Shown here: in pieces, positions 13,324-26,719 of the stretch
How positions within the stretch are numbered: position 1 is the stretch's first letter
How the letters are laid out: each line of letters starts with the position of its first letter
Source: Sapria himalayana
Taxonomy: Eukaryota; Streptophyta; Magnoliopsida; Malpighiales; Rafflesiaceae
Direction of reading: 5' to 3'
DNA: 64,000 nt
NCBI GenBank assembly: GCA_029783825.1
Contig: JAREIK010012033.1
Coordinates: 1 to 64,000, forward strand
Translations under genes and position numbers: made by a program
The notes under the pieces: model-generated
The model's database searches: none
What the model was told of the DNA's origin: nothing
The model's input: the letters and a program-made list of their open reading frames with translations, nothing else

Positions 13324-15004
13324 CTCTCTCTATCTATCTGTCTATCTATATATTTGTATATTTTTCTATCTGTCTATCTATTTAATAGGTATCTATTTAT
13401 CAGCATAACTATCTATCTATCTGTATATCTAAATATATATCTAACTATTTATCTATCTATCTGTTTATCTGTCTATCTATATGTCTATTTATTTATCTGT
13501 CTATCTATTTATCTATATATTTATTATCTATGTATCTATTTATATAGCTATATGTCTATCTATCTATCTATCTATTTGTCTGTCTATTTATTTATCTGTC
13601 AATATGTCTATCTATATATCAAACTATATGTTTATCCAATTATATATATATATCTGAATATATGTCTATAAGTATATCTATATATAAATCATTTTGTATG
13701 TCTATTTGTCTATCTGTCTATCTATCAATCTATCTTCCTATCTGATTGTGTCTATCTTTTATTTGTCTATCCGTTTCTGTGTCTATATGTCTATCTGCCT
13801 ATCTATATATCTACCTATCTATCTATCTATTTGTTTAGCTATATATCTTTCTATCTATCTATCTATTTATCTATCTATCTATCTGTCTCTCTGTATATCT
13901 AGCTATATATCTTTCTATCTTTTTGTCTATCTAAAAATATATCTATATTTTTATCTATCTATCTATCTATCTATATATTTATCTATCTATCTATCAATTT
14001 TTTATCTATCTATCTATCTATCTATCTTTATATCTGTCTATTTAGCTAACTGGCTATCTAGCTATTTATCTATCTAACTATCTATATACCGATATATTTA
14101 TCTATCTATATGTAAATATGTATATCTATCTATTTGTCTATATCTATATCTGTCTACCTTTCTATCTGTCTATCTTTTTCTTTTTCTTTCTATCTATCAT
14201 CTGGGTAATTATGTATATATCTATATGTAAATATGTATATCTATTTATTTTTCTATCTATATTTCTATATGTCTATATATATCCTTTTATCTATCTATTT
14301 CTCTATATATCTATCTATTTGTCTATCTGTAATCTGTCTATCTATCTAATTATCTATATATCTATCTGTCTGTCTATGTGTCTATCTGTCTATCTATCAT
14401 TTTGTCTATCTATCTATCGGTCTATCTATTTATCTATCTATCTGTTTATCTGTCTGTCTATATATTTATTTATCTGTCTATTTGTTTATGTGTCTATGTG
14501 TATATATGTTTATGTGTCTATCTGTATATATATCGATGTATCTATCTATCTGTCTATCTATTTATCTATCTATCTGTTTATCTATCTCTCTATCTCTCTG
14601 TCTATCTAGCTATCTATTTATCTATCTATTTTTCTATGTATAATTCTATCTCGATGACTATCTATCTATCTATCTATGTATATGTCTATATGACTATCTG
14701 TCTCACTAACAATCTATCTATCTATTTATTTATTTATCTATCAAATTTATATCTATCTATCTATCTATATATCTATCTTCATATTTATCTATCTGGCTAT
14801 CTCTCTTTCTATTTATCTGTCTGTCTGTCTATCTATCTATCTATATGTATGACTGTCTTTCTATCCATCTTTATATATATTTGTCTATCTAATTATCAAT
14901 CTATCTGTCAATCTATTTATATGTCAATCTATCTATCTATCTAGATCTCTATCTGTCTGTCTGTTTATCTATATATCATTATATCTATCTGTCTATCAAT
15001 TTAT

Positions 15005-15135
15005 TTGTCTATCTATCTATATGTCTATTTTTAACCTATGAATCTATCCATATGGCTATTTGGATAATATGCTATTTGATTTTATGTCATTCTATCTATC
15101 TATCTATTTGTCTATATGTCTATATATCTATCAAT
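15005..15135 (+). repeat. Long-range duplicated segment, copy 1
   Basis: This segment contains the non-TCTA words TTTTTAACCTATG and GGATAATATGCTATTTGA. A near copy lies at 21,915-22,045, about 6,910 bases away, next to the junction with the outer CACTA element. Confidence 0.85.
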
Positions 15136-15346
15136 CTATCTAACTATCGATCTGTCTATCTATTTATCTATCTATCTATCTGTATAAATGACTATCTATC
15201 TATATATCTATTTGTCTATCCATCTATCTATCTGTCTATCCATCTATCTATCTATCTATCTATCAAACTGTATATCTATCGATCTGTATATCTATCTCTC
15301 AATCAATCTATCTATCTATATTTTTATCTGTTTATCTATCTATCTT

Positions 15347-15348
<2 letters not shown>

Positions 15349-15408
<60 letters not shown>
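15349..15408. repeat. (AT)30 microsatellite
   Basis: A pure AT dinucleotide run of 60 bases inside the TCTA array. It is perfectly self-complementary and could extrude as a cruciform. Confidence 0.95.
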
Positions 15409-15410
<2 letters not shown>

Positions 15411-16659
15411 ATCTATCTATTTGTCTATCTAACTGTATCTAACTATCTATCTTTCAAAATGTAAATCTTTTTATCTATTTGTCTGTCTATTTGTCTATCT
15501 ATTTGTTTATTTATTTGTCTTTCTGTATATGATCTGTTTATCTGTCTATCTGTCTATATGTCTATCTGTCTACCTTTCTATGTGTCTATGTATCTAACAA
15601 TATATCTTTCTATCTATCTGTCTATTAATTTATCGATCTATGTGTTTATATTTCTAACTTTCTATCTATCTATATATTTCCTTATCTATCCATATATCTA
15701 TCTATATATCTATCTGTCTATCTCTTTTTCTATCTATCTTAATATATGTCTACCTATCTAACTTTCTATCTATCTTTATATATATCTATCTTTCTTTCTA
15801 TTTTTCTATCTTTCTATTTGTTTATCTATCTATCTCTCTTTCTCTATATCTATCAATCTAGTTAACTATTTATCTATCTGCCTATCTGTCTATCTTTCTA
15901 TTTGTCTATCTATCTATATATCTTCTCTCTCTCTTTCTATCTATCTATATATCTATCTATCTTTATATCTATCTATCTATACCTATCTGGCTATTAGGCT
16001 ATCTATCTACCTATCTTTTTTCAATGAATCTATCCTACAATCTATCTATCTTCATATATGGCTATTTGGGTCTCTATCTATCTTTCTATCTTTCTATCTA
16101 TACATCTCTGTATCTAAATTTTTATATAACTATATATCTAAATATATAAATATCTACCTACCTACCTATATGTCTATCTATCTATCTATCTATCTATTCG
16201 TCAATCTTTCTATCTATATTTCTCTCAATCTATCTATCTATCTATCTATCTAAATATGGGCCTATCTGTCTATCTGTCTATTTGTATATCAAACTATATT
16301 TCTATCTATCTATATTTTAATTTGTATTCTATCTATTTTTTATCTATCTATCTATATATCTTTCTACCTATCTATATATCTATTTATCTATTTGTCTATT
16401 TGTCTATTTGTCTATATGTCTATATGTCATTCTATGTATCTATCTAGCTGTGTATCTATTTATCTGTATATTTGTCTATCTATATTTTGTCTATTTGTCT
16501 ATTTTTCTATCTATCTATCAGTCTATCTATCTCTATGTCTATCTCTCTATATGTCTATGTGTATATGTGTCTATCTGTGTATCTATCTATTTGTATATAT
16601 GTCTATCTACCTATCTGTCTATCTATCTAAATAGCTTTTATCTGTCTATCTGTGTATTT

Positions 16660-17400
16660 GTCTTCTACGTATATGTCTTTCTAAGTATCAGCCATTATAA
16701 CTATTTGTCTATCTATCAATCTATATATCTGTCTATCAATCTATCTATCCAACTATTTCTTTATCTATATATCTTTCTACCTATCTATATATCTATTTAT
16801 CTATTTATCTATTTATCTATTTTTCTATTTATTTATCTATATATCTATCAATCAATGAATCAATCAAAAAATCAAATAATCTAGCTATCTACCTATAAAC
16901 CTATATAGTGATCAATTATCTATCTAACTAACTAACTATCTATCTAACTATATATCTATCGATCATTCTATATATCTATTTTTCTATCTATCTATATATC
17001 TGTCTATCTATCTTTATGTCTTACTATCTATATGTTTATCTATTTATGTATGTATGTATCTATCTATCTATTTAAATGTATATATCTCAATCTGCTTATC
17101 TATCTATCTATCCATCTATCTTTCTACGTATATGTCTTTATAACTATCACTAATATATATATATCTATCGATCTATCAATATGTCATTCTATCTATCTGC
17201 TATCAATCTATCTATCTAACCATCTATTTTTCTATATATCTTTCTATATATCTATATATCTATCTATCAATTTATCTATTTAACTATATATATATATATA
17301 TCTATCTATCTATCTATAACTTTTATTATTTAATCTATTGTTTCTATCTACCTATCAACCTATATACTGATCTAACTATCTATCTATCTAACTATATATA
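16660..17400 (+). repeat. 459-bp higher-order duplication within the TCTA array
   Basis: TTCTACGTATATGTCTTT occurs at 16,663 and 17,122, and an ACCTAT-AACCTATATA-TGATC string at 16,891 and 17,350. Both pairs are 459 bases apart, which shows a tandem duplication with a fixed period. Confidence 0.8.
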
Positions 17401-19288
17401 TATATATATATATGCCTATCTGTATATCATGATATCTATTTATCGTTATATATGTCAATCTCTTAATTAGTAAAACTATCTTTTGATCTATTTATCTACC
17501 TATGTTGATATCTATCTATCTATCAATCAATCTATCTGTTTATCTATATATCTATATATCTATATATTTATCTATATGTCTATCTATCTATCTATCTAAC
17601 TATCTATCTAACTATCTATTTATCTATCTTTCTATCTGTCTATCTATTTATTTGTCTTACTATCTATCAATATATCTATCTATTTATCTATCTCTCTATA
17701 TATCTATCTATCTGTCTATCTTTCAATGTCCATCTATCGATCTATCTATCTTACTATCTACCTATTTGTCTATTTGTCTCTCTAACTAACTATCTATCTA
17801 TATGTATTCTATATATCTATATGTATTCTATCTATCCATTTATCTATCTATTTGTCTATTTGTCTATCTGTCTATCTACATATCCATATATCTATCTATC
17901 TATTTATCTATCTATTCATCTATCTTTTTATGTTTCTATATGTCTATGTATCTGTGTGTCTTTTGTCTATCTGTCTATTTGTCGAACTATTTATCTTTAT
18001 ATCTATTTGTATGTCTATGTATCTATCTATCTATCTACCTATCTGTCTATCTATGTATATGTCTATCTATCTGTCTACTTGCCTATTTGTCGATTTGTTT
18101 ATATGTGTAATGGTCTATCTGTCTATCTATCTATTTATTTGGCTATCGGTCTATCTATCTATCTATGTATCTATTTTTCTATCTATATATCTATCTATTT
18201 ACTTATCTATATATCTATCTATCTCTTTATATCTCTATCTATTTTTCTCTCTAATGTCGATCTATCTATTTGTCTATGTTTTTTGATCGGTCTACCTATC
18301 TATCTAGTCTATCTATTTATCTACCTACCTTTTTTATATTTATCTATATATCTATCTGTCTAACTGTCAATCTATAAATTTATCAATATTTCTATCTATC
18401 TATCTATATGTATATATGTCTATATTTGAATTTGTCTAACTATCTATTAATCATTCAATTTATCTGTGTTTATCTATCTATATGTCTATTTATCTTTCTA
18501 TCTATCTATCTAAATATCTGTCAATATATCTATCTTTCTTTCTATATTTCAATCTATCTATCTATGTATATATTTATCTATCTATCTATTTATCTATCTA
18601 TCTATATTTCTATCTGCATATGTGGCTATTTATCTATCTATCTATATGTCTATCTGTTAATATGTCTATTTGTCTATTTATCTATCTATTTATTTGTCTG
18701 TTTATCTGACTATCTAACTATCTAGGTATCTATCTATCCTTTATATCATTCTATCTATAATATATTTATCTATCTATCTTTATATCTATCTATCTATCTA
18801 TGTATTTATCTGTCTATCATTCAATGTGTATATATGTTTATAAGTGTATCTGTCTATCTGTCTATCTATTTATCTATATGTCTATCTGTAATATCTATCT
18901 ATCTATATATCTATTTATTTGTCTATTTGTCTATATCTAAATCTCTCTATCTATCTCTCTCTCTGTCTATCTATTTATATGTCTATCTACTATATATCTA
19001 TCTATCTATCTGTATATCTAACTTTTTATCTATCTATCTATCTAAATATGTATATGTATATCTTTCTAAATGTGAATTTGTCTATCTATTCATCTGTCTA
19101 TTTATCTATTTTTTAATATGTCAATATGCCAATCTATAAATCTGTCTATATGTATAAAAATCTATTTGTGCATATGACAATATGGCTATATGTCTAACTG
19201 TCTATCTTGCTATCTTTTTATCTATCTATCTATATGTGTGTGTATATATATATATATATCTATCTATTTATCTATCTATCTATATGTG

Positions 19289-19342
<54 letters not shown>

Positions 19343-21529
19343 ATCTATATATCTAATCTGTAGATCTAACTTTCTATCTATCTATCTGTCTAACTATCTA
19401 TCTATATATTTATTTAGATATTTAACTATCAATCAATCTATCTATCTCTCTATCTATCTATTTATCTGTCTATCTATCTGTTTGTCTATCTGTCTATGTG
19501 TATATATATATCTATCTATCTAACTATCTTTCGATCTATCTATCAATCAATATGTATTATGTTTATTTATTTATCTATCTATCTATTTATCATTATATCT
19601 TTCTACCAATCTCTCTGTCTATCTTTCTGTCTATCTATCTACTTATCTTTCTATTTGTCTATCTCTCTATCTGTCTATGTGTTTATCTATCTAACTGTCT
19701 CTCTCTCTATGTGTTTATCTATCTATGTGAGTATCTATTTATGTATCTATTTGTATATCTATATTCTGCCTATTTGTCTATATGTTTATCTGTTTATCTA
19801 TATATAAGTCTATCTGTTTATCTGTATATGTGTCTATCTGTATATTTGTCTTTCTATTTATATGTCTATCTTCCTATGTATTTGTTTGTCTATCAATCTA
19901 TGTATCTTTCTATCTATCTTTCTACCCCTATTTTAATAATGTCTATCCAACAATATATCTAACTAACTAACTATCTATCTATCTATATCTCTATCTGTGT
20001 CTCTAACTATCAATCTATCTATCTATCTATCTATCTATCTTTTAAGTATCTATCAATCTATTTATCTATATATCTATCTATCTATATATTTATTTACCAA
20101 TTTCTTATCTATCTTTGTAACTATCTATCTATATTTCAATCTATCTATCTTTGTTTCTTTATTTCTTTTTATCTACCTAACTCTTTATCTATCTATGTTT
20201 CTATTTATCTATCTATATATCTAACTATATATCTATCTATTCATCTATTTATCATTCTTTATATTTTTCTATCTATCTATTTTTATATATTTGTCAATAA
20301 ATCTACCTTTCTATCTATTTGCCTATCTGGCTATCAGGCTATCTATCTATCTTCTATCTCTCTATTTGTCAATAACTCTAATTTTATATCTATCAATCTA
20401 TCTATATGTGAATCTGTATATCTATAAATCTATTTATCTATTTATATATCTATCGATCTATCAGTCTATTTGTTTATTTATCAACTATCTATCAATCTAA
20501 CTATATGAGTATCTATTTATATGTCTATATATCTATCTATATTCTATCTATTTTTCTTTTTATATCTATTTATCTATCTATATATCTATTTGTCTGTATA
20601 TGTGTCGATCTGTTTATTTATCTATCTGTCTATCTATCTAACTATCTATATATCTATCTATCTATGTATCTATATATCAATCAATCAATCTATATATCTA
20701 TCTATCTATCTTCATATCTATCTTTCTATCTATCTATATATCTATCTATCTGTGTATCTACCTATTTTTTTATCTATCTTTCTATCTATCTATCTATCTA
20801 TATATCTATCTATCTTTCTTTCTTTCTTTATTTCTTTCTATATATCTATCTCTTTATCTATCTATGTATCTATTTATCTATCAAACTATCTATTTATTTA
20901 GCTATCTATTTATATATCTATTGAGCTATCTGTCTATATATCTTTCTACATATCTTGCTAGATGGCTATCTATATATATATCTATATGTCATTTTATTAA
21001 TCAATATACCTATTTATATATATATCAATCTAGCTATAAGGCTATCTTTCTATCAATCTATCTGTTTATATGTTAATCACTTTACTTTTCTATCTGTCTA
21101 TCTAACTCGATATCTATCTGTCTATGTATCTATTTATCTATCTGTCTATCAGTCTATATAAGAATCTATTTATTTTTCTATCTGTCTATCGATTTGTCTA
21201 TTCTTTCTATCTGTCTAAATTTCTATATGTCTATCTGTGTATATGTCTATATGTCTATCTGTCTATCTATCTATCTATCCGTCTATCTATCTGTCTCTAT
21301 ATGTGTCCAATAGTTTATCTATCTGTCTGTCTATCTGTCTATCTATATATCTATCTGTTGATCTTCATATTTATTTACCTATCTATCTATTTATGTATCT
21401 TTCTATCTACCTTTCTTCTTATAAGTTTATCTGTCAATTAGTCTATATATCTTTTTATCTATCTATCTATCTGTCTAACTATGTATCTGATTATCAATCT
21501 ATCTATCTATCAATAAATCAATCAATCTA

Positions 21530-21568
<39 letters not shown>

Positions 21569-21914
21569 ATTTATATTTATATGTCGATTTGTCTATCTAT
21601 CTATCTATCTACCTGGCTGTCCATCTATCTATCGGTCTACGTGTCTATCTGAGTTTCGATCCATCTTTCTGTCTGTCTATCTATATTCTATCTATTTGTC
21701 TATTTGTATTTTTGTCTATATGTCTATGTGTCTATCTGTCTATCTATCTATCTATTTGTCTATCTGCCTATATGTATATCTATCTGTCTGTCTGTCTGTC
21801 TACCTAACTATATGTCTATCTGTCTATCTATCTATCTGTCTATCTACTTATATCTTGATCTATTTATCTATCTATCTATATATTAGTCTATCTCTCCATC
21901 TATTTTTTATCTAT

Positions 21915-22045
21915 TTGTCTATCTATCTATATGTCTATTTTTAACCTATGTATCTATCCATATGGCTATCTGGATAATATGCTATTTGACTATATGTCAT
22001 TCTATCTATCTATCTATCTATTTGTCTATATATCTATTTATCTAT
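21915..22045 (+). repeat. Long-range duplicated segment, copy 2
   Basis: A copy of 15,005-15,135 with a few substitutions. It ends within a few bases of the point where TCTA repeats stop and truncated CACTA coding sequence begins. Confidence 0.85.
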
Positions 22046-22061
22046 CAATAGACAAATTGAC

Positions 22062-23548
22062 AAATTGAAGTCTTTTGTGTTATGTCGATATGGATGATTA
22101 AAGGGCAAAAACTTCTGATGGTTGTCAAACCACGGCTATTTTCCATACTTAATTAATCTAAAAGCATCAGAATCTTCCATACAATATGAACATGCCTATA
22201 TACCAATTGTACTCCACTCATACATCATAGAATACATTGGAAATTCATTTATGGTCCACATGAGGGCACCACGGATCTGAAAATTTTGTCGTTAGGAAAT
22301 ATCATAAGGTTGAACCCCACCACCCCAAAGAATTTTCAACTCTGCTATCCATGGCTGCAAGTAAACATCTATCTTCCGCTTTGGATTCATAGGCCATGAC
22401 ACTAACACAGTCAAAACTCTAAATTCTTCATTCATACAAAAGTCTGGAGGCAAAATATATGGGGTCACCACCACAGGCCACAAAGAATATTGCTGTCCAG
22501 ATTGACCAAATGGCTGAAAACCATCATCGAATAAACCCAGCCTAACATTTCGAACTTTAAAAGAAAAATCAGGAAATCACTCATCAAAATGTTTTCCAGC
22601 AGGGGCATCAGAAGAGTGACATATCTTACCATCCTCCATATGATGCTCTGAATGCCATCTAATTTCATTAGATATTGTGGTTGATGCATATAATCACTAC
22701 AACCTAGCTAGGTGGTAATGGAAAATAGTGCATCTTCTTATACGACACCTTCAACTTAGATACATATAATCTATTTCTATAATGCCTAACCTTTTGCTTG
22801 TACCGAGCATTCCCACATATTTTACAACTGTTAAGGTCACTGTCATCGCCCCAGTATATCAAATAGTTGTTCATACTACAATGAATGACCTGTACGGGCA
22901 ATCCCAAGCCTCTAACTAACTTATTCGTGCTGTAGAAATCCAATGGCATCAGATTATCTTTTGGCAAAAACACTTGAATGAATTTAGACATATCATCAAA
23001 ACATGTATGTGCACACCTATGTCTGTGCTTTGTTTCTATCATCCTCACGGCTACAGAAAGTTGAGTAAGCTTAGAATTTCTCTCATATATAGGTTTGTCT
23101 CCAGCTCGAATCATGTCATAAAATTTCTTTGCCTCGACATTGGGTTCCTCATTCGGGTTGAATTTAGGACTTGCAACATCAAAAACCTTTTTATGGTATG
23201 TAGTATGATGAATATTATCCAAGACTATCTGATCAGTTTCACTTACTAACACCCGTACTGAACTCGAACACCCCTGGTGGACTTGTTTTCACCATGGTAT
23301 ATCCAAACATAGTAATCCGCCAAAAAACTATTTTTATACAAATGCATCTTCACAGTCTCAATATTCAAAAACTTTTTATTCTGACATTTAATTAAAGTGC
23401 GAGGACACCTTATATCTGTACCACCATTCACACACTAAGGATGTCACAGAGCAAACTCAACAAATTAATCAACTTTATCTCCCCATTCATTAAAGAACAT
23501 TTCATTCACTATTCGACCCTTATACATCCATTCACAATCATCTTCCAT
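22062..23548 (-). pseudogene. TNP2-like CACTA transposase relic (outer element)
   Basis: TNP2-type transposases catalyse cutting and joining of CACTA elements in the nucleus. The chosen start at 23,548 gives MEDDCEWMYKGRIVNE, the usual N-terminus of the transposase-associated domain, followed by RCPRTLIKCQNKKFL (about 23,350-23,430, the Cys-rich block) and HLYKNSF. Next comes a well-kept stretch at 22,704-23,252 with KFYDMI, RGLGLPV-VIHCSMN, YWGDDSDL and CKICGNARYK, typical of the Transposase_21 family. WPVVVTPYILPP and VYLQPWIAELKILW follow at about 22,300-22,460, and DAFRLIKYGK and FLPFNHPYRHN-K run into the satellite near 22,062. Stops and frameshifts occur, for example between 23,252 and 23,280 and near 22,690. 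Domains after this point (DUF4218, DUF4216) are missing, so it is a 3'-truncated pseudogene. Confidence 0.88.
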
Positions 23549-23569
23549 AACTAGTTAAAAAAATTATTT

Positions 23570-25640
23570 TATTTAACAAAAGTAATTATCTTTAATTATA
23601 GTTATATATAATTATATGGACATTTATTTATATATACAATTATTTATATATAATTATAGACATATATTTTAAAATAATGATATATGTTATTATACATGTA
23701 ATAATAAATATAGTTACATGTGGTTATACATATAGTTAAACATATATTTATATATAGTTATAGACATATAGTTAAATATACATGTAGGTTTATATATTTG
23801 TTAATTTAATTTTATATATTTATACATATAGTTATGTATAGGTATAGATATAGTAAAATACTTTTTTATATACTACTATATACAAATATATATTAAATAT
23901 TAGCTATAAATTTAATATTTAAATATAATTATGCATACAAATTTTAAAGTTATACACATAGTAAGATACAATTATTTATAGTTATATATTATTTTACATA
24001 TAAAATATATAGTTAAAATAGTTATATATAATAAACATATAGTTATGTATAGATATATTAATACAAGTAGTTATCAGTGGTTATACATAAATATAAACAA
24101 TAATAAAAAAATTAGTTTACTTTAATTATATTAATACATAAAAGTATATACAGTTACAAATATAGTATATATAATTATATAGACATTTATTTAGTTATAC
24201 AAATAGTATATATAGTTATACACATATAGTTTAACATAATGTGAGTTCTTATACATTTAATTATAAATATTGTTACATTTGATTATACATATAGTTACAC
24301 ATAGAGTTAAAAGTATATTTATATATGTAGGTTTATATATTTGTTAATTTAATTTTATATATTTATACATATAGTTAAGTATAGGTATAGATATTGTAAA
24401 ATACTTTTTTATATACTACCACATGCAAAATATATTAAATATAAGATGTAAATTTAATATTTAAAAATTATTATGCATAATACTTTTAAAGTTATACACA
24501 TAGTAAGATACAATTATTTATAGTTATAAATTATTTTACATATAATATATATTGTTATAAATAGTTATATATAATTAAACAAATAGTTATATATAATTAA
24601 ACAAATAGTTATATATAGATATATTTATACAAGTAGTGATAATAGTTATACAAAAATATATACAATGTTATAAACAAATATTTTAATTTAATTATATGAA
24701 TACATATATGTATATATAGTTACAAATATAGTTATATTTAATAAAGAGTGTTATATATCTTTACAAATATTTATATATAATTATACACATATAGTTATAA
24801 ATATATATGTAGTTAAAGATATAATTATATTTAACATTTATAAAGGTATACATTTAGTAAAATATAATTATATATAGTTATATATTAGTATACATATATA
24901 TTTTTTTAGAAATATAGTTATATAGAATTATACCTATAGTTATACATTATTTTATAGTTACAGTTTAGTTTATAAAGTTATAAATATAATTATAAAAGTA
25001 GTTAACTTTATTATAAATATAGTTATAAATACTTTTATATAAAATTGAATATGATTATATAATTAAACACGTGTATCTATATAATATTTGTGAATAAAGA
25101 TTTTTATAAATATTACTTAAAATTATATATGTATACGTAACACTTTTATAAATAATATATAGTATATATATCACATTTATATAACCATTATAAATATTCT
25201 ATATGTATATAAAAAATAATATTTAATATAAATATTTACAAAATTATATAATCATTTAAAATTACATAATTGTTATATAAGAAAATATATAAATGGATAG
25301 TTTAATGTAAATTTTGTATAGATATTTATATAGATTAATACATATGTATAAATATTTATATATAAAATTATATGTTTATATAAACATATCATATCGATGT
25401 GTATTTATAATGTAATATGTTTATATATATTAAAGAATAGACATTTATACATAATATCATTCAATTATATAAATGTATAAAAGTTTATATTTACTATTAT
25501 ATACATTTAAGATTAACTTAAATTAAAAGTGTGATTTAACATAAATCAAAAAACATATTAAACATATAATATTTATTCATAATATTATATGATTATATAA
25601 ATATAAACCATTAACATTAAGATTATTCGGATGCATACAT
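23570..25640 (-). repeat. AT-rich tandem repeats upstream of the outer TNP2
   Basis: Very AT-rich sequence made of TATAGTTATA and ATATAGTTACA words. Longer strings recur with a period of about 541 bases: AAGTTATACACATAGTAAGATAC at 23,947 and 24,488, split here only by its position in the unit. The same repeats lie upstream of both other TNP2 copies (32,690-34,330 and 51,885-53,280), so they are part of the element's 5' region, possibly promoter or first intron. I see no gene. Confidence 0.7.
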
Positions 25641-26000
25641 AATGCAATTGAAATCAAAATCACTAAAAACCTAAAAATATAAACCTTAGATGAACAAATT
25701 TTAAAAAATGAAAAATTTAGTTTAAATCAATTGTGTCGAGTCAAAATAATGTTAGGTTAAATGTAATCGAAGCAAAAATTTAAAAATTAGGAGGAGAAAA
25801 TAATACCTAATACTCGAATATACTAAAAAATGAAATTCCAAAAATCTACATAAAATTCAAAGAGATGGAGATGTGTATAAGCAATTTTAAGGAGAAGAAC
25901 AAAGAAAAACTTACAACGATTCCGAAGAAATATCAAAATTTTTTGCGTTTTCGTGCTTATAGTCGGTTTTGAATCAGAAAATCAATGGAGTTGCCTTGAA
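25640..26000 (-). promoter_or_regulatory. Possible transcription leader of the outer element
   Basis: A less AT-rich stretch sits between the AT-rich repeats and the subterminal repeats. On the minus strand it includes GGAATCGTTGTAAGTTTTTC near 25,910-25,930, which contains a GTAAGT donor-like site. A short first exon spliced over the AT-rich repeats to the TNP2 start would fit CACTA gene structure. This is inference from position and one donor-like word. Confidence 0.25.
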
Positions 26001-26089
26001 TTTGGGCCAAATGACTTAGCAAATGATTTTCAAATCAAAAAATTAAAATAATGAATTATCGAACAAGATTATGATCAGTAAAAGGTCGG

Positions 26090-26719
26090 AGAGAAAAAAA
26101 TATATAATTATCTGGAAGTCCAATATATTTTTGGTCGTTAAATGGTCGGTAATTAATCGGAAATTTCTATTAGCTATTTTATCCTAATTTACTGACCAAT
26201 TTTTGACCAAAAATATTTGGTCGGGAGTCATGGTTGGTAATGGGGGCTTGAAATGGTCAGTAACTACCGACCGAAATATTCGTTCGTAGTTTGGTCGATA
26301 ATTACGACCTTATAAATATATTGGATAACCACTATACAGAACATTTTTTAATGCTTATGAATTTTTGGTCCTTAAATGGTTTGTAATCTTTCTGGAATAT
26401 TTTACGCAAATTCCATCCTAATTTACAGATCATATTCTCGACCAAAGATATTTGGTCGGAAATATATGGTAGGTAATTGATCGAGAATTTGGTCTGGAGT
26501 ATTTTTCTTCGATGATCCTTTTAGGATCTCTAAATTAGTAATGACTTGGTTAGTAAATACTGACCTATATATTATGTTGATAAGTACAAAGTTATAAAAA
26601 ATTTGAAAAATTATGGTACCGACCAATTATAGTGATAGGTCATAAAATGGTCGTTGATATTTGATAACCACTCTATTGTCTGATTTCCGACCAAAAACAT
26701 TTGGTCATTAATTATGGCC
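26090..26719. repeat. Outer-element subterminal repeats (GACC type)
   Basis: Repeated words GGTCGGTAATTA, TTTGGTCGT, ACCAAAAATATTTGGTCGG and ACTACCGACC in both orientations. The same motif family is found at 60,383-60,515 beside the CACTACTAAAA terminus, which ties the two ends to one element. In CACTA elements such repeats are transposase-complex binding sites (known for the family; inferred here). Confidence 0.7.

Larger units (their letters stand above)
5466..22049 (+). repeat. TCTA tetranucleotide satellite, block 2
   Basis: About 16.6 kb of diverged TCTA repeats on the plus strand, continuing the orientation of block 1. Within it are pure (TA)n runs (15,349-15,408, 13,288-13,318, 21,538-21,565) and long segments that recur as larger repeats, given separately. 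The array ends at 22,049, where it meets the truncated outer CACTA element. I see no gene. All long open frames are the Ser-Ile-Tyr-Leu artefact of the repeat. Confidence 0.95.
22050..26719 (-). mobile_element. Outer CACTA element, main part (truncated 3' side)
   Basis: A minus-strand CACTA element. From right to left in plus coordinates it has subterminal GGTCGGTAA-type repeats (26,090-26,719), a leader (25,640-26,000), a long AT-rich tandem region and a TNP2 relic (22,062-23,548) that runs into the TCTA satellite. Its terminus probably lies at 60,515, because the same GACCAAA/GGTCGG subterminal motifs resume at 60,383-60,515 and end in CACTACTAAAAAATATG on the minus strand. Between the two parts lies the inserted L element. 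Everything downstream of the middle of TNP2 has been lost at the satellite junction. Confidence 0.7.

Noticed and set aside
1266..14944. Many long plus-strand open frames encoding Ile/Tyr/Leu/Ser-rich, membrane-like proteins
   Set aside because: They follow directly from TCTA repeats, which encode Ser-Ile-Tyr-Leu in every plus frame and contain no stop. The opposite strand has TAG in every frame. There are no conserved motifs and frames overlap freely.
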